Shown here piece after piece: positions 26,439 through 29,528 of a DNA stretch of 29,528 nt. The notes under the pieces are model-generated. The model searched no databases. It worked only from the letters and a program-made list of their open reading frames with translations, and was not told the origin of the DNA. Numbering within the stretch: the first letter of the stretch is position 1; every line of letters starts with the position of its first letter. The position numbers and the translations under genes are program-made. Origin of the DNA: a virus; the IMG/VR virus record IMGVR_UViG_3300008263_000020, positions 1 to 29,528 of that record. One strand, given 5' to 3'.

Positions 26439-27539
26439 ATGAAAAATAAAATTTTAATTAATCCAATTGGTCTTAAAGGTAATGAATTACATGAACGCCA
26501 ATTATCTCTTATGGGTATTAAACCTATAAATGAAAACGAAAATAAAAGCAATCATGCTGTTGAATTAACTAAAATTGGTCCAGACGGTAACGCATATGCA
26601 ATCGTTAGAGAAAACCATGAATATTATATTAAAAAAACTTCTAAAACTACTGGTTTAGTGTTGGAAGATTTTAAATATATTGGTGGTTTACAAAACAAAA
26701 AAGATGAGTCTTACCCATCTTATGCAAAAGCTATCAAGCAATTAAATTTAAAATTCAAATCGTTGGCTGAATCATTCAATAGAGGTGGTGATATCAATGT
26801 ATTTGAAGATGATAATTTATTAGAACACCACCCATTGAAAGCTGATATGACACTTTCAGCTACAAAAGGTATTGGTGATAATCAAGAATATGTTGTTGAT
26901 AAAGCTGGTACTCCATTAACAAACAAAGCTAAAGAAGGTAAAGCTGAAGGTCAATTTGGCGACAACGTTGCTGATAAAGACGTTGATGATGAATTTGAAA
27001 AAGTTAAAGTTAGTGAAGGGTTTGCTGGGTATGGTTTTCAACAAGAAGGTATGTTTGGTAATGACATGGAAATGACTGAAGAAGAAATGGCTATTCAAGA
27101 AATAATGGATAGAATGGCAGAAGAAGAAAAAGAAATGTCAAATAAACAAAAAGATTTAGCAGCTTTAGGTGGTGACCCACATAAAATTGATGGACCAGAT
27201 TTTGCTGCATTAAGAGCTGGAGCTAAGTTAGAAGAAGATATGGCTTTAGCACCTAGTAAATCTGACCCAGAGTGGGCGTTAACACAAACATTAAAATTTT
27301 ATCAAGATTTATATGATATGGCACCTAATGAAGGTTTATTATCTTTATTAAATGATACAGAAGCTAAATTAGCTGAATTAAGACAAAAATTAGGTGCAGA
27401 TACTGTTTCAACTAAAAGCGATGTTGGGCCATATGGACATAGTTTAGAAGAAACTATTGAGGAATCAATCAAAAGATTAGATACTTTACTAGAAGGTGAA
27501 TTAAAAAAAAAAGTAACAACGTTAACAAAAAAGAAGTAA
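26439..27539 (+). CDS. Large acidic virion-like protein, N-terminal part (366 aa)
   Basis: The N-terminus has KNKILINPIGLKGNELHERQ, with L-H-E and later I-N-E cleavage-like sites, then GPDGNAYAIVRENHEYYIKK and EDFKYIGGLQNKKDESYPSY, a conserved phage block. A Met/Glu-rich helix follows (EMAIQEIMDRMAEEEKEMSN). The frame ends KKKVTTLTKKK just after an A10 run (27503-27512). The -1 frame continues without a stop into the next 529 codons, so this is probably the first part of an 887-residue protein. A head-internal or scaffold role is inferred. Confidence 0.7.
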   Translation: MKNKILINPIGLKGNELHERQLSLMGIKPINENENKSNHAVELTKIGPDGNAYAIVRENHEYYIKKTSKTTGLVLEDFKYIGGLQNKKDESYPSYAKAIKQLNLKFKSLAESFNRGGDINVFEDDNLLEHHPLKADMTLSATKGIGDNQEYVVDKAGTPLTNKAKEGKAEGQFGDNVADKDVDDEFEKVKVSEGFAGYGFQQEGMFGNDMEMTEEEMAIQEIMDRMAEEEKEMSNKQKDLAALGGDPHKIDGPDFAALRAGAKLEEDMALAPSKSDPEWALTQTLKFYQDLYDMAPNEGLLSLLNDTEAKLAELRQKLGADTVSTKSDVGPYGHSLEETIEESIKRLDTLLEGELKKKVTTLTKKK

Positions 27540-29101
27540 ACGAAGTAAAATATAAGCTGAAAGTTGATGCTCCAGCCCCAGCGGCTCAAGCACCTACTCC
27601 AGCTGAACCAACTACAGAACCAGCTGATGAAGCTGGTTTTGGCGATTTTGGTGATGACGAATTTGATTTTGGTGATGATACTGAACAACCAAAAGATGAT
27701 AAACCATTCGATGATGAAAAATTTGATGCTGGTGTTGAAGCTAATGAGGAAACTGACCCAGAAAAGTTTATACAACAACTTGCTGGTAAGTTAGGTCAAT
27801 CATTAAGAGATTTAACAGAGAAAAAAGGTAGCCCAGATTTTGAGTTAGAGAAGTTTGCTATTAATTCAGTTATTTCAGCAACACATACTTCTGAAATGGA
27901 CGAAGAAGATAAAAATGATATAATCAAAAAAATTAATAGTTCCATCGATGATTCTGGCGATTTTGGCGACTTCGGTGGTGGCGATAGTGGTGATGATTCA
28001 AATGATAATTTTGGCGATGAAGAAGAATTACAAGAAGGTAAATTCTTATTAGATAAAAACGAAATTAAAAGAAGTAGTTTATTCGCACCAAAAGGTAGTA
28101 AAGAAGCTGAATTTAAACATGATGATAATATAAATGAAGAATCTAAAGGTTTATGGGCTAATATACACGCTAAAAGAAAAAGAGGTGAAGCACCAGCAAA
28201 AAAAGGTGATGAAGATTATCCAGATAAAAAACAATGGGACAGATTGACAAAAGAAAACGAAGAAGAGGGTTCTCCGACTAGATATATGTTCTTTAGCAAT
28301 TTAGAACAAATCAGAAGACAAGCTGGTTTATTATTAGATTTAGATGAAGATAAAATTGAAGCGATTTTAAATAGCGGTCATGATTGGGCTGCTGACCATA
28401 TAGCAACAGCAAAAGAAAGTTTTGACCAAGTATTCGATTTCTTAATGAATGAAACTAAAAGTGGTGATGCATGGAAGTCTGTTGATATTGAAGACCATGA
28501 AGATTATAATTCAGAATGGTCAAAACCTATGCAAGTATCTTCTGATATCCCAGTTTCAAGCGATTTAGCTTACCATATTCAAAACGAAATTGCGTTAGGT
28601 GAATCAGTATTTAGATATGGTTCAGATAAGTTCATGGCGTTGCTTAAAGAAGTTAAATCATTATATAGTAAAGGGTTAATAACATTAAATGAAAATGATG
28701 CATTTATTGTAAACGATTTTGATTTAGGTTATCTACAAGTTGGTAATGATAAAATTAAAATGAACTTTATTTTTGAAGAGGTTAATGATGAATTGTTAAA
28801 TGAGGCTGAATACCAAGGTAAAAAAGTTGAAATAGGTAAACCAAAAAGAGGTGGTTCTAAAAAATTCTATGTTTATGTAAAAAACCCTAAAACTGGTAAA
28901 GTTAAAAAAGTATCATTTGGTGCTAAATCTGGTGGTGGTAATTTAGCGGTTAAATTAAAAGACCCTAAAGCTAGAAAAGCGTTTGCTGATAGACATAATT
29001 GTGAACAAAAAAATGATAAAACAAAAGCTGGATACTGGGCTTGTCGTTTACCAAGATACGCTAAATTATTAGGTTTATCTGGTGGCGGTAAATGGTGGTA
29101 A
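27512..29101 (+). CDS. Large acidic virion-like protein, C-terminal part (about 529 aa)
   Basis: The frame is open from the A10 run: SNNVNKKEVNEVKYKLKV, a Pro/Ala/Glu linker, FGDFGDDEFDFGDD, a helical domain (FIQQLAGKLGQSLRDLTEKK), a second acidic Gly/Asp linker (27956-28030), and a C-terminal domain with VYVKNPKTGKVKKVSFG, then RHNCEQKNDKTKAGYWACRL, known from the ends of T4-like phage structural proteins. An internal ATG at 27896 exists but has no leader and would cut a domain, so fusion with the upstream frame is favoured. Confidence 0.75.
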   Translation, partial: SNNVNKKEVNEVKYKLKVDAPAPAAQAPTPAEPTTEPADEAGFGDFGDDEFDFGDDTEQPKDDKPFDDEKFDAGVEANEETDPEKFIQQLAGKLGQSLRDLTEKKGSPDFELEKFAINSVISATHTSEMDEEDKNDIIKKINSSIDDSGDFGDFGGGDSGDDSNDNFGDEEELQEGKFLLDKNEIKRSSLFAPKGSKEAEFKHDDNINEESKGLWANIHAKRKRGEAPAKKGDEDYPDKKQWDRLTKENEEEGSPTRYMFFSNLEQIRRQAGLLLDLDEDKIEAILNSGHDWAADHIATAKESFDQVFDFLMNETKSGDAWKSVDIEDHEDYNSEWSKPMQVSSDIPVSSDLAYHIQNEIALGESVFRYGSDKFMALLKEVKSLYSKGLITLNENDAFIVNDFDLGYLQVGNDKIKMNFIFEEVNDELLNEAEYQGKKVEIGKPKRGGSKKFYVYVKNPKTGKVKKVSFGAKSGGGNLAVKLKDPKARKAFADRHNCEQKNDKTKAGYWACRLPRYAKLLGLSGGGKWW

Positions 29102-29113
29102 AAAAATAAAATT

Positions 29114-29528
29114 ATGGGAAAAAAACCTTATATAGAAACTAGAAAAGGAAACGTAATCAATCGTGTTTTTGATGCCAATGTTAATGAATCTGAATTAACA
29201 TGGCATCGAGACCGAGAAGATAGGTTAGTTACGATATTGAATGAAAATGATTGGATGATTCAATTTGATAATGAATTACCTAAAAAATTAAACGTTAATG
29301 AAAGTATTATTATACCCAAAAATACTTATCATAGAGTTATAAAAGGTAAAAACGAATTAAAAATTAAAATTGTTGAAGGTGATATAAAAGACTTGAAACT
29401 TTTAGAAAAAAATAGTAAATTAGATAAAAACTATTTAGCTATGAAATTACACGAAACATTTCACAATTCAGAACCAATGGTTGAACCACAAGTAAAACCA
29501 AAGGTTGAACCTAAACCAAATGAAGTTC
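29114..29528 (+). CDS. Cupin-like phage protein (partial, 138+ aa)
   Basis: ATG at 29114 opens a frame that runs off the right edge. LTWHRDREDRLVTILNENDW (about residues 29-48), then QFDNELPKKLNVNESIIIPK and YHRVIKGKNELKIKIVE form a compact double-stranded beta-helix of the type seen in T4-like cyanophage proteins, with WHRDxEDR in the place of cupin ligands. The tail becomes Pro/Lys/Glu-rich (EPQVKPKVEPKPNEV). It follows the virion-like gene by 12 bases. Function unknown. Confidence 0.7.
   Translation, partial: MGKKPYIETRKGNVINRVFDANVNESELTWHRDREDRLVTILNENDWMIQFDNELPKKLNVNESIIIPKNTYHRVIKGKNELKIKIVEGDIKDLKLLEKNSKLDKNYLAMKLHETFHNSEPMVEPQVKPKVEPKPNEV

Noticed and set aside
27564-27794. 76-codon Leu/Gln-rich frame
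   Set aside because: It is the shadow of the acidic linker in the virion-like protein; the -1 continuation frame has natural domain structure.

Overview
The window looks like part of a large tailed phage (T4-like myovirus grade) that infects a member of the Bacteroidota, probably a flavobacterium-like host. The reasons are: a very AT-rich genome; short, densely packed genes on both strands; almost no Shine-Dalgarno sequences; and many promoters of the Bacteroidota type, TTG (or TTTG), 19-20 bases, then TAnnTTTG. Phage genes include a thymidylate synthase broken by a homing endonuclease, HNH endonucleases, a PcfJ-like protein, a ClpC-type unfoldase, thioredoxin, an ABC-ATPase/GNAT protein, and virion-like proteins whose N-termini resemble T4 capsid-targeting sequences. 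No tRNA, rRNA or CRISPR array was recognised.

Region 1 (1-5655) holds small, probably early genes of unknown function in short plus-strand operons. The spaces between operons repeat one plan: a plus-strand terminator, a minus-strand structured RNA with its own promoter, then a divergent plus promoter. Four copies of the RNA (near 203, 1566, 2862 and 4815) share a GNRA-capped hairpin whose base changes preserve pairing only if the minus strand is transcribed. Between neighbouring genes, four promoters carry a perfect 8-bp inverted repeat with a GAAR loop inside the -33/-7 spacer, so terminator and promoter may be one element. A separate non-coding transcript (about 1316-1545) folds with a predicted pseudoknot.

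Region 2 (5656-6895) is a non-coding stretch with short repeats, a C-rich tract (G-quadruplex potential on the minus strand), two 48-bp tandem repeats and a second repeat pair, next to an HNH endonuclease gene.

Region 3 (6896-20098) mixes host-promoter genes (PcfJ-like, lipoprotein, LRR protein) with genes preceded by ATATTTAT, a candidate late promoter. Several of the latter encode proteins beginning with an amphipathic stretch ending in I/L-x-E, the T4 prohead-protease site. These are candidate proteins packaged in the capsid, including a zinc metallopeptidase.

Region 4 (20146-29528) holds clpC with divergent promoters, a KTSC-domain gene, the split thymidylate synthase with its GIY-YIG endonuclease, and at the end a large acidic virion-like protein plus a cupin-like protein cut by the window edge. 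Two genes (ATPase/GNAT at a T9 run; virion protein at an A10 run) need a -1 frame change to be whole. Both may be programmed or slippage events, or undercalled homopolymers in the assembly.
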